Shown here: piece by piece, positions 23,778 to 33,700 of the stretch | Numbering within the stretch: position 1 is the first letter of the stretch | Layout of the letters: every line of letters starts with the position of its first letter | NCBI GenBank assembly: GCA_017457955.1 | Contig: JAFTGL010000004.1 | Location: 62,001-126,000, forward strand | Origin: Ruminococcus sp. | Lineage (GTDB): Bacteria > Bacillota > Clostridia > Oscillospirales > Acutalibacteraceae | Direction of reading: 5' to 3' | DNA: 64,000 nucleotides | Translations under genes and position numbers: made by a program | The notes under the pieces: generated by a model | Database searches by the model: none | What the model saw: only the letters and a program-made list of their open reading frames with translations | What the model was told of the DNA's origin: nothing

Positions 23778-24371
23778 ATGAAAGATTCATTTGCCGATAT
23801 CCTGAAACAAACCAGAAAAGCGAAGAATCTGTCGCAGCAGCAGCTCGCCGAAATGCTGTTCGTTGAGCGTTCCAGCGTTGCGAACTGGGAGTCGGGACGG
23901 CGAACCCCGGACGCCGTGCTGTTGATACGGATCGCCAAATGCCTTGAAATTGACGTCAATCTTCTGCTGGAAGCGATAGACAGCACAGTGGAACAGCCTA
24001 ATATCATCGTGGTGGATGATGAAAGGATCATCCTCAAAGGCGGGATGGATGTGATCTGCAAGCTGCTGCCGAATGCCTCGGTGACCGGCTTTACCTCTCC
24101 CACAGAGGCGCTGACCTTTGCAGAATCCACACGGGTACATTTAGCTTTCTTAGATATAGAAATGGGCAATTTCAGCGGGCTTGATCTTTGCCGCGAGCTG
24201 TTAAAACTCAATCCCCGCATCAACATCATATATCTGACCGCATATGCCGATTATTCGCTGAAGGCGTGGAACACCGGCGCTTGCGGGTATCTCGTCAAGC
24301 CGATTTCACCCGAACAGATACGCGATCAACTCTCGCGATTGAGATTTCCGATGAGGGGGCTGCAGCTATGA
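23778..24371 (+). CDS. XRE helix-turn-helix fused to a response-regulator receiver domain
   Basis: 197 residues in an unusual order: DNA-binding first, receiver second. The HTH (residues 6-60) reads LKQTRKAKNLSQQQLAEMLF then ERSSVANWESGRRTPDAVLL. The receiver (about 75-190) has acidic VVDDERI, the phospho-acceptor Asp in LAFLDIEMGNFSGLD, the Thr in YLTAYADYS and the Lys in GYLVKPIS. All receiver key residues are kept. Its stop overlaps the kinase start (ATGATGA), so they form a coupled two-component pair. Most receivers carry the output domain at the C-terminus, so this arrangement is less common. Confidence 0.85.
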   Translation: MKDSFADILKQTRKAKNLSQQQLAEMLFVERSSVANWESGRRTPDAVLLIRIAKCLEIDVNLLLEAIDSTVEQPNIIVVDDERIILKGGMDVICKLLPNASVTGFTSPTEALTFAESTRVHLAFLDIEMGNFSGLDLCRELLKLNPRINIIYLTAYADYSLKAWNTGACGYLVKPISPEQIRDQLSRLRFPMRGLQL

Positions 24372-25567
24372 TGGATTGGTCTACGGTATTTAATCTTACG
24401 AGCATTTTGACGACATTATTGATAGGCTTCATAGCAATAGTTGTCGCTTTGGTTCTGCGTGATATCGAAAAGTGGTGGCGACGGTATTGTATCGTCTTCT
24501 TCTCTGTTATCGTCGCAAGAAATCTGTTTGATCTTTTTGATTATTTCTTTCTGAATATTACGACGGTCGAAACGATATGCGGTTTCCTGAACACACTGCT
24601 TGCGACGATAATCAACCCGCTGCTGGCGCTCTATATCCTGCACCGCAGCTCTGAGAATATTCGCAGGAGCTTGTACTGGAAACTGAGCTTGATTCTGTGG
24701 GGATTACAGACCACCTTGCTCATCTTCGGTACGCTGACAGGTACTTTCTATACAATTTCGGAATCAATCGAAGATATCCGTTTCGGCTTTACGTTCTATG
24801 CTTATTTGATGGTTGGCGCTGTAGCTCTGGCGGTGAACCTGATCGCTCTGATCCGCAGACGGAAGCATCTTTCAAAGCCGCAGTTCTTCATCATTCTGCT
24901 TTATTATTTCGTACCCAATTCCATCATGGTCCTCCTGATGGAATTGATGATGCTTTTGGATCAGGGAAAGCGGTATCTTACGCAGAAGGAGGAGCTTTCC
25001 CGCCAAAAGGTAAGCAACGCTGTACTGCAAATGCGTCCGCACTTTATCTATAACACCATGACGAGTATCTATTATCTGATCGAGCAGGATTCAGCCAAAG
25101 CCCAGCAGGTCACGCGTGATTTTACTAACTATTTACGAAAAAATTTTACCGCGATCGCAAAAGAGGGAACAGTCCCCTTTGCAGAGGAGCTGGAGCACAC
25201 AGAGGCCTATCTGTCGGTTGAGCTGGCGCGCTTTGAAGGAAAGCTGTTTGTAGATTACGATATATCATATATGTCATTCAGACTGCCGCCTTTGGTTTTA
25301 CAGCCCATCGTAGAAAACGCGGTCAAGCACGGCGTTGATCCCGACCTTGATCCGCTGTATATCACTGTTTCTGCCTGCGAGGGAAAACACGGCGCTGAGA
25401 TCACCGTCACGGATAACGGTCCCGGTTTTGGCGAGCAAGATAATGACGAGCCTCACATCGCGCTTCAAAATATCCGGGAGAGGCTCGAAATGATGTGCAA
25501 AGGTACGCTGGAAATCTCCGACCGTGATGGCGGCGGTACCGTTGTCAAAATAACGATACCTCAATAA
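24368..25567 (+). CDS. LytS/YehU-type membrane histidine kinase
   Basis: 399 residues. Six or seven hydrophobic segments occupy residues about 8-205 (first: LTSILTTLLIGFIAIVVALV). A short coiled linker follows, then the His_kinase box with phospho-His in LQMRPHFIYNTMTSIYYLI, and an HATPase domain with N-box LQPIVENAVKHG and G-box DNGPGFGE. No recognisable extracellular ligand domain is present, so the stimulus is probably sensed in the membrane. It phosphorylates the receiver of the preceding gene by inference. The start overlaps that gene by 4 bp. Confidence 0.85.
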   Translation: MMDWSTVFNLTSILTTLLIGFIAIVVALVLRDIEKWWRRYCIVFFSVIVARNLFDLFDYFFLNITTVETICGFLNTLLATIINPLLALYILHRSSENIRRSLYWKLSLILWGLQTTLLIFGTLTGTFYTISESIEDIRFGFTFYAYLMVGAVALAVNLIALIRRRKHLSKPQFFIILLYYFVPNSIMVLLMELMMLLDQGKRYLTQKEELSRQKVSNAVLQMRPHFIYNTMTSIYYLIEQDSAKAQQVTRDFTNYLRKNFTAIAKEGTVPFAEELEHTEAYLSVELARFEGKLFVDYDISYMSFRLPPLVLQPIVENAVKHGVDPDLDPLYITVSACEGKHGAEITVTDNGPGFGEQDNDEPHIALQNIRERLEMMCKGTLEISDRDGGGTVVKITIPQ

Positions 25568-25600
25568 CAGCATAAAAAAGAACTGACTTAAGTCAAGCAT

Positions 25601-25654
25601 ATGTCCCGACCCCCGAAAGTTAGACCAACAACTAACTTTCGGGGGTTGGGACAT
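25601..25654. repeat. 23-bp near-perfect inverted repeat
   Basis: Arms at 25601-25623 and 25632-25654 match at 22 of 23 positions (inner CCCCCGAAAGTTAG / CTAACTTTCGGGGG) around an 8-base loop. It may terminate the kinase transcript (CGTTTTGCG follows). A related CCGAAAGTTGGACT occurs singly near 27227, which hints at remains of a mobile-element end. Confidence 0.65.
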
Positions 25655-25706
25655 CGTTTTGCGACAGCCTCGTTTTTGCTGTATTTCGATAAATTTTTAC
25701 ATTATA

Positions 25707-25735
25707 TTGAAAAAACGCTTTTGTTATGTTATACT
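25707..25735 (+). promoter_or_regulatory. Promoter TTGAAA-17-TATACT
   Basis: -35 TTGAAA (25707-25712), 17-bp spacer, -10 TATACT (25730-25735). It lies 64 bp before the DUF308/papain-like gene in an AT-rich leader. Confidence 0.65.
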
Positions 25736-25799
25736 GATACTCAATATAAAAATAATTATTTTTGAAGCATTTGATTGTTTTATTGTGAGGTGATTGGTA

Positions 25800-27185
25800 T
25801 TGCAGATCATAAAATCAAAGAGAAAAAAGCCGTGGATGACTCTTGCAGCAGCAATTCTTTTGTTTTTAACAGGTATCGGTTTTATTATTATTAATGAAAT
25901 TGTGATTGAAGCCGTTTTGGTGATTTCGCTTGCTTTTGTTTTGTTCTCTTACGGAATTATAAGATTGGTACGCTGTTGGAAAAGCAATGATTTTTCAAAA
26001 GGCGTTGTTACGATAATTCTGTGTTTTTCTGCGGGAGTTGGTCTGATCGTAGCCGACTATTCGATTAAGAGCGTTGCCGTTCTTCCGAGTATCGCGGTCG
26101 GCGCGGTAGCTGTTATAATAGGTCTGCTCAGGCTGTTAATATGTATCAACTGTATCAAAAACAGAATTAAAGGCGGTATCCGTAACGGGATTTCGGCTTT
26201 GTTCTGTCTTGCGTTCGGTATCCTTCTTCTTGTAAATCCTATCACTAATTTTCAGATCCTTGTAACAGTTGCCGGCTTTTATCTCATTTTTTATGGCATT
26301 ACCATGTTTGCCGATTTTATAGCCGAGATGTCTGAAAGCGATATGGATGAAAACAAAATATACAGAAGAACGCATTTTGCTTTTCCTAATCTTTATACCT
26401 CGCTTCAGCCTTCACAAATGATAGAGCAGATAAACAAAGGCAGGGAAGATGGCAGCATTGTCGGCGGTATGCTTATTGAGCAGAAGCCTGACGCGAAATA
26501 CAAAGACGTAAATGTTGAGATCCTTGTACATCTGACCACCCAGGGCGCAAATAAATTCGGGCATGTCGATCTTGCTGTTAAGGACAAAGTTTACTCTTAC
26601 GGCACATATGACACGAGTACTGTTAAACTGGCAGGCTTCGTTGCGCAGGGCAGCTTCATAATCGTACCTAAAATACCTTATCTGAAATACTGCCTTACTT
26701 ATCAACAAAAATATGTGATAGGCTTCGGAGCTCATCTCTCTGAGAAACAAATCCAAAACATACAGAATAATATTGAAAAATTCCTTTCTGAATGTGAACC
26801 GTTTGAGAGCCCTTATGAACGGGCGGTTAAAAACGGTGAGGACGGCGATAAGCTTGACGACCCCGCAAGCAATGTTGTCCGTGATGTAGGCGGAAAGGTA
26901 TATAGGGTTGTCAAAGGCATGTTCAGAAGGTACTTCGGCATTAACACCAACTGTGTAAAGGCGGCTGATGTATTACTGACAGATTCAGGTATAGACAGAC
27001 TGTCATTCAGCGGCATAAGCACACCGGGTGGTTATTACAGTATGCTGAACGGTATGTTCAAACGCAAAAATACCCGTATCATCCGCAAAACATCCTATAT
27101 TATTGCGGATGAGATAGACGACCTTGATGAGCTCAGAGAACTGGTTAGACAGACAGCAGCTGAAATGTCGTCTGCAAAAGAATAA
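25800..27185 (+). CDS. DUF308 membrane protein with C-terminal papain-like (H...NC) domain
   Basis: 461 residues from a TTG start 7 bp after TGAGGTGA (an alternative TTG is at 25794). The N-terminal third has about six membrane segments in the HdeD/DUF308 pattern (WMTLAAAILLFLTGIGFIII; ISALFCLAFGILLLVNPITN). The soluble C-terminal part has NKFGHVDLAVKDKVYSYGTY about 130 residues before INTNCVKAADVLLTDSG. A His motif preceding an Asn-Cys motif is the layout of circularly permuted NlpC/P60-type (LRAT-like) or DUF4105-type Cys hydrolases. The catalytic claim is inference from these motifs. No operon partner is visible. Confidence 0.6.
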   Translation: MQIIKSKRKKPWMTLAAAILLFLTGIGFIIINEIVIEAVLVISLAFVLFSYGIIRLVRCWKSNDFSKGVVTIILCFSAGVGLIVADYSIKSVAVLPSIAVGAVAVIIGLLRLLICINCIKNRIKGGIRNGISALFCLAFGILLLVNPITNFQILVTVAGFYLIFYGITMFADFIAEMSESDMDENKIYRRTHFAFPNLYTSLQPSQMIEQINKGREDGSIVGGMLIEQKPDAKYKDVNVEILVHLTTQGANKFGHVDLAVKDKVYSYGTYDTSTVKLAGFVAQGSFIIVPKIPYLKYCLTYQQKYVIGFGAHLSEKQIQNIQNNIEKFLSECEPFESPYERAVKNGEDGDKLDDPASNVVRDVGGKVYRVVKGMFRRYFGINTNCVKAADVLLTDSGIDRLSFSGISTPGGYYSMLNGMFKRKNTRIIRKTSYIIADEIDDLDELRELVRQTAAEMSSAKE

Positions 27186-27248
27186 AATCAAATAACTAAA
27201 AAACGGTACAGCTGCATGACATGCCTCCGAAAGTTGGACTTAGTATCG

Positions 27249-27284
27249 AAAGCGTAGTAGTTTAATGACTGCTGCGCTTTTGTT
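27249..27284 (+). terminator. Terminator after the DUF308 gene
   Basis: AAAGCGTAGTAGT (27249-27261) pairs with ACTGCTGCGCTTT (27268-27280, two G-T pairs) around TTAATG, followed by TGTTAT. Confidence 0.65.
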
Positions 27285-27336
27285 ATGCAGTTAAAAGTTT
27301 AATTTTGTAGTTCTTTCAAGGAGTTTTATAATTTGC

Positions 27337-27365
27337 TTGAAAAATGGCTCTTGATGTATTATTAT
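27337..27365 (+). promoter_or_regulatory. Promoter TTGAAA-17-TATTAT of the STAS-NRPS operon
   Basis: -35 TTGAAA at 27337-27342 and -10 TATTAT at 27360-27365 with a 17-bp spacer. This leaves about a 50-base leader before the STAS gene. It looks like a housekeeping (sigma-A) promoter, not one for an alternative sigma factor. Confidence 0.6.
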
Positions 27366-27423
27366 AAAAATGAATAGGTTCATCATGGAAATTTGAGTAC
27401 ATTATCAGGAAAAGAGGTATATC

Positions 27424-27723
27424 ATGACAACAGCTATCAGCTTTGAAAACGATGTTTATACGGTCGTCATCAGCGGCAGGATCGACACGCTTACTGCTCC
27501 CGAGCTGGAACAGACTTTCAAAGAGATCGAACCGAAAGCCAACAAGGTGATCTTTGATATGAACGCGGTCGAATATGTTTCATCCGCAGGCATGAGAGCG
27601 ATCATAGCGGTTCACAGAGCAATGTCCCAAAAGGGCGGGCTGGTACTGCGCGGGCTGACAAAGAATGTGAGAACGATCATCAACCTGACCGGTTTCAACA
27701 AAGTACTGACGATAGAGGAGTAA
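27424..27723 (+). CDS. STAS-domain anti-anti-sigma factor (SpoIIAA/RsbV-like)
   Basis: 99 residues, a complete single STAS domain: VYTVVISGRIDTLTAPELEQ at the N-terminus and the phosphorylation loop NAVEYVSSAGMRAIIAVHRA, with Ser in the DxSS-A-G position (second Ser at about residue 58). In the family this Ser is phosphorylated by an RsbW/SpoIIAB kinase and dephosphorylated by a PP2C phosphatase; both enzyme types are encoded later in the same operon. The gene is 3 bp upstream of the NRPS gene. No cognate sigma factor is present in the window, so the downstream partner is unknown. Confidence 0.9.
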   Translation: MTTAISFENDVYTVVISGRIDTLTAPELEQTFKEIEPKANKVIFDMNAVEYVSSAGMRAIIAVHRAMSQKGGLVLRGLTKNVRTIINLTGFNKVLTIEE

Positions 27724-27726
27724 GCG

Positions 27727-30700
27727 ATGAAAAAATATCCTCTTTCAAAAACGGAATACGGTATTTATATCGAACAGACGGCAAGGGGTAACACTGCATA
27801 TAATCTACCCCTTTTGATCGGACTGCCCGATGATATCGATACGGAACGGTTTGAAAGCGCGGTCACCGCTGTCGTTCAGAACCACCCCGCACTGCTGACC
27901 TCGTTCGGCGTTGACAATAACGGAGAAGTTTACAAATATCACCGCTTTGATACGGTACAGATAGAGCATATCAATACGGACGCCTTTGAGCCGTACGACT
28001 ATGTCGCGCCCTTTGATCTGCATAACGACTGTCTGTGCCGTTTTTTTATTGTGACGACCCCAAGCGGGAAATACTTTTTCTTTGACGTCCATCATATCAT
28101 TTTTGACGGCACTTCGTCGTCGGTGTTTCTCAGTGAGATCGACCGCGTCTATAACGGCGAGGCGATCGCTCCCGAGGACTTTTCCGCTGACGCGTACGCT
28201 GAGGAAGAGCAGCAGCGGCTGAACAGCGACGAGTATCTTGCGGCAAAGAGATATTATCAGAGCGTTTTTGAGGGGGTTGACGTCGACACGGCGTTCTTTA
28301 CCGATCAAAATGAGCGTGAATCGGGCTCAAAGGAAATGAGTTACTCTTTCGGGTCAGTCGATTCATCCGCGTTGAAATCGCTCGCGAAGGCAAACGGTGT
28401 GAAGCTCAGCACGGTATTCAACGCGGCGTTTTCCTATCTGCTGGGCAGGTATACAAACAGCCCGCAGGTGCTGTATTCAACCGTCCATCACGGCAGAGAT
28501 GCAAGGCTGATGCGCTCATTGGGTATGTTTGTCAAGACCTATCCCGTTTACGCTGAACCGTCCGATGATACGCAGATCGGTGATTTTCTGAAAAAACTCG
28601 ACGCACATATCGAGCAGAACCGAAAGAACGATTTGTATTCGTTCGCGGATTTTTGCTCGGATTTTCACCTTAATCCTTCCGTTCTGTTTGCCTATCAGGG
28701 CGATATGATCGAGGAGATCGATTTTTGCGGCGGCAGGCATAAGGTAAAGCTGATTCCGATGAAGGACACGAAGAGCGGCTTTGAACTGACGGTCTGGCGT
28801 GAAAACGGTCTTTTCACAGCACACGCGGAGTACGACCCGAGTCTGTATAACGACGAGGTCGTCCGCGCGATGCTCGAGAGCTTTGATAAGATACTCCACG
28901 ATATGCTGTATGCCGAAAAGCTCGGCGATATCGATATGCTGACAGAGATCCAGCGTAAAAAGCTCGACGAAAACAACCGTCACGAAAAGGAGTATGAGAT
29001 CACCGATATCGTGACGCTCTTCCGCAGACAGGCGGCAAAATCCCCCGATCATATTGCGGCGGTATATCTTGATAAGCAAATCTCCTACGGTGAGATAGAT
29101 CGGATCACGGAGAATATCGCGGCTTTCCTGCACGGTAAAGGCGTCGGCAGGGAGGATGTTGTATCCATCCTGATACCGCGCGGCGAGTTCATGCCGATCG
29201 CATCACTCGGCGTTCTCAAGGCGGGCGCCGGTTATCAGCCGCTTGATCCGAGCTATCCGGTCGAGCGACTGGAATTCATGGTCAAGGACGCGTCCGCAAA
29301 ATACGTGATCGCCGACCGAGGGCTGATGGACAGACTGCCGAACTATGAGGGTCCCGTACTGTATACGGACGAGATCGCCTCACTGCCGACGGCTGAAACA
29401 CAGATCGGTTCTCCCGCACCGGAGGACTTGTTTATCATGCTCTACACCTCCGGCTCTACCGGAGTTCCCAAGGGCGTGATGCTGGAGCACCGCAATCTTT
29501 GCTGCTTCTGCGAATGGTACCGCAGCTTCTACAAGCTTGACGAAAACAGCCGCGTCGCCGCCTACGCAAGCTACGGCTTTGACGCCTGCATGATGGATAT
29601 GTATCCCGCGCTGACAAGCGGCGCGCAGGTACATATCATCGCCGAGGAGATCAGACTTGACCTGCTGGCGATCAAAGACTATTTCTATAAAAACCGTATT
29701 ACTCACAGCTTTATGACGACGCAGGTCGGCAGACAGTACGCCGATCTGTTCCCAGACGCTCTATACCCGCACCATCTCTCGACGGGCGGCGAAAAACTCG
29801 TTCCGATCGAACCACCCACGGGTTACAGCTTCTATAACGCCTACGGTCCGACCGAATGTACGATCTTCACAAATCTGTACAAAGTTGACAGGCTGTACGA
29901 GCGTGTTCCGATCGGAAAACCGCTTGATAATCTCAAGCAGTATGTCGTGGACAGCAAAATGCGAAGAGTTCCCGCAGGAGTGCCCGGGGAACTGATTGTC
30001 GCGGGACATCAGGTGAGCAGAGGTTACCTCAATCGACCCGAACAAAAAGCCTTTATCGACAATCCCTTTGAGAGCGAAAAGGGATATGAAAAAGCCTATC
30101 GCACCGGCGACGTCGTCCGTATGCTTCCCGACGGCGTTATCGACTTCGTCGGCAGAAATGACGGTCAGGTGAAGATACGCGGCTTCCGTATCGAGCTCTC
30201 CGAGGTGGAGGGTATCATCCGCAAGTTCAAGGGGATCAAGGACGCTACCGTACAGGCGTTTGACGAAAACGGCGGCGGCAAATTCATCGCGGCATATATC
30301 GTATCGGATGAAACGGTCGATATCGGCGCTCTCAATGCCTTTATCAAAGAGAACAAGCCGCCGTATATGGTGCCTGCCGTCACGATGCAGATCGACCGCA
30401 TCCCGCTCAACCAGAACCAAAAGGTCAACAAGCGCGCCCTGCCTGTACCCGAGAAGCAGGCGGAGGAAACCGTCCCGCCCGAGAACAAAGTCCAGCAGAG
30501 GATATTTGACTGTATCGCAGAGGTTATCGGTACCCGCAATTTCGGTATCACCACCGATATCTTTGACGCGGGACTGAATTCGATCGGCGCGATCAAGCTG
30601 AACGTCCTGCTTTCAAACGAATTCAACGTTCCCGTTGCGATACAGGATCTGCGCAAAAACAGCACCGTGAAAGCGCTCGAAGCATTTTTGATAAGCGCAG

Positions 30701-33700
30701 AGCAGACTAAGGCCTATGACATACAGCCCGACTATCCCATCACACAGACCCAGAACGGTATCTTTGTCGCCTGTATCGCTGAGCCGAATACGACGATGTA
30801 TAACATCCCGTTCCTGATCACCCTGAGCGATCAGGTGGATATCGTCCGGCTGCAGAAGGCGGTAAACGACGCCTTCGCGGCTCACCCGTATCTGCATACG
30901 ACTCTGTTCATGAATGAGCGGGGGGATATCCGCGCAAAGCGTGAGGACAGCGATCCTGTCACTATTGCCGTTGAACAGGTCGGTACCATACCGCCGCAAG
31001 ACGAGCTGGTGCGCCCGTACGACCTGATGGGCGACAGATTATGCAGGGCGGTCATTTATCAGACAGAATCGGGTAATTATCTGTTCCTCGACTTCCACCA
31101 TATCATCTTTGACGGCGCGAGCGCGGCAGTTCTCCTGCAGGATATCGCGGATGCGTATGACGGCAAAGAAATCAAAAAAGAGACCTTCACCGGCTTTGAA
31201 GCCGCTTTGGCTGAGAATGAAAAACGTAATTCTGAGCAATATCAAAAGGCGAAAGCCTACTATGATTCGATCTTCCGCGGATGTGACTCCGACTGCCTGC
31301 CCAAGGCTGACCGCAGCGGGGAGAAGGAAAGCTCCGGCTTCTATACCAAGCAGACCGAAACTCCGATCGCGCCGATCCGCAGATGGTGCGAGCGCAACGG
31401 CGTGACGCTGAACGCCTTCTTCAACGCGGTGTTCGGCTATGTTGTCAGCCGATACAACTTCTCTGACGAAGCGGTCTTTACTACGATCTACAACGGACGA
31501 AGCGGCTCCGAGAGCGTCCGCAGTACGGGCATGTTCGTCAAGACCCTGCCTGTGTACTGCAATATCGACCCTCAGCTCAGCGTCAGCGAATATGTCAAGG
31601 CGGTCGGCGATCAGCTGATCGGCAGCATGGAGAACGATATTTACTCTTTCTCAGAGATCGCCGCGGAATATGAGATTCAGCCCGATATCTCGATCGCTTA
31701 TCAGGATGAGCTGACCGAAGCTGTGATCCTCGGCGGAGAGACCTGCAAGCTGGAAATGCTCACCCTCGATACTGCAAAATTCCCGTTGTCGGTCGACGTC
31801 TATCTCAGCGGCGGCAAGCTGCGCCTGATGGCGGAGTACCGCGCTGATATGTTCAGCGAAGCGCTGATCTGCGGCTTTGTCGACGCGATCGAGACGGCGG
31901 CGGCACGGTTCATCGCAGATCAAAAGCTCAGCGGCATTTCATTGCTGACCGAAAAAGAAGCTGAGGCGATCGCTGCGTTCAACACGACCGACTATCCCGT
32001 TGAGCTTTGCAGTATCCCCGCTCTCTTTGAACGACAGGTGCAAAAAGCGCCCGACCGTGTCGCTGTGATCGCCGACGGCGTTCAGCTGACTTATTGGGAA
32101 CTTAACGAAAGAGCGAACCGTATCGCTCATACGCTGCTCGATCAGGGCATCGTACTTGGCGAGACGGTCGGTATGCTCCTGCCGCGCACCGTTGACGCGA
32201 TCGCGGCTGAGTACGGTATCATGAAAGCCGGCGGCGCGTTCCTGCCTATGCTGCCGTCCTATCCCGACGACCGTATCGACTATTGCCTGACCGACTCCTC
32301 GAGCCGTTTTGTGATCACGACCGACGAGATCCTCTCTGAGAGAAGCGGTCTGCTGCTCGGCAAGGCATATGAGCCGCTGACTGTAAGCAAACTGTATCAA
32401 AATGATGCGATTAGCGACCCCGATATTGAAATACCGACCGATTCGTTAGCCTATTGTATCTATACCTCCGGTTCGACCGGCACCCCTAAGGGCGTGATGA
32501 TCGAGCACGGCAACCTGTGCAACTTTGTCAATGCTAACCCCCTGAACCACGAGACGGTCAACTTTGTTTCCTGCGGTTCTGTCGCACTGTCGGTAGCGGC
32601 ATTCTCGTTTGACTTCTCGCTGATGGAGATCCACATCACCCTGTGCAACGGCATGACGCTGTGTATCGCAGGAGACGACGAGATCCATAATCCGCTCCTG
32701 CTGGCGCAGATGATCGAGAAGTATGACGTAGACGTTATGTCCGGTACGCCGTCCTTCTTCGCAAATGTACTGGATATCCCACAGGCGGCAAAAGCGCTGA
32801 AAAACATCGGTATGTATGATCTCGGTGCAGAGGCATTCCCGCCCGCGTTATATGGGAAGCTGCGCAAGGCAAGCCCCAAAGCCGTGATCGTCAACGGCTA
32901 CGGTCCTACCGAAGCGACGATCAGCTGTATCTCTAAGGTGGTGGAGAGTCCCGATCACATTACCATCGGTACCCCTGCCGCCAACGTGCACGCATACATC
33001 TTTGATAAATGCGGCAATCTGCTGCCGATGTGCGCTAAGGGCGAGCTGGTCATCGGCGGTTTAGGGGTAGGCAGAGGCTACGTGAACCTGCCCGACAAGA
33101 CTGCCGACGTGTTCATCACTGTGAACGGCGAGCGCGCCTACCGCACGGGAGATATAGCGCGCATCGACTCCTTCGGCGAGATCGAGTTCTTCGGCAGACT
33201 GGATAATCAGGTGAAGCTCAGAGGACTGCGCGTCGAGCTGGACGAGATCGTCAACGTCATGCAGACCTGCAGCGGCGTCAAGCACGCGATCGTCATCGTC
33301 AGGGGAGAGGGGGAACAGCAGTATCTCTGCGCCTATTATACCACCGACGGTACTGTCGTGGAAAAGGACGCGCTGGTCGCTCATATGAAGCAGTCTCTCG
33401 CGCATTATATGATCCCATCCGTGTTCGTACAGCTTGACGAGATCCCGCTGACAAGCAACGGAAAAATCGATAAAAAGGCGCTTCCCGAGCCTGAATTCAC
33501 ACAGGAAAGGCATGAGGGCAAAGCGCCCGCGACCGCTTTGCAAAAACAGCTTTGTGAGATATTCGCCTATGCTCTCGGCACGGACGCTGTCAATGCCGAC
33601 GACAACTTCTTTGAGATCGGCGGCACCTCGCTGCTCGCATCAAAGGTCGCGGTCAGAGCGATGGCGGAGGATCTGCCGATCGCCTTCAAGGATGTGTTCG

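Noticed and set aside
25601-25654. Hairpin considered as an insertion sequence
   Set aside because: No transposase frame or target-site duplication lies around it; it is recorded only as an inverted repeat.
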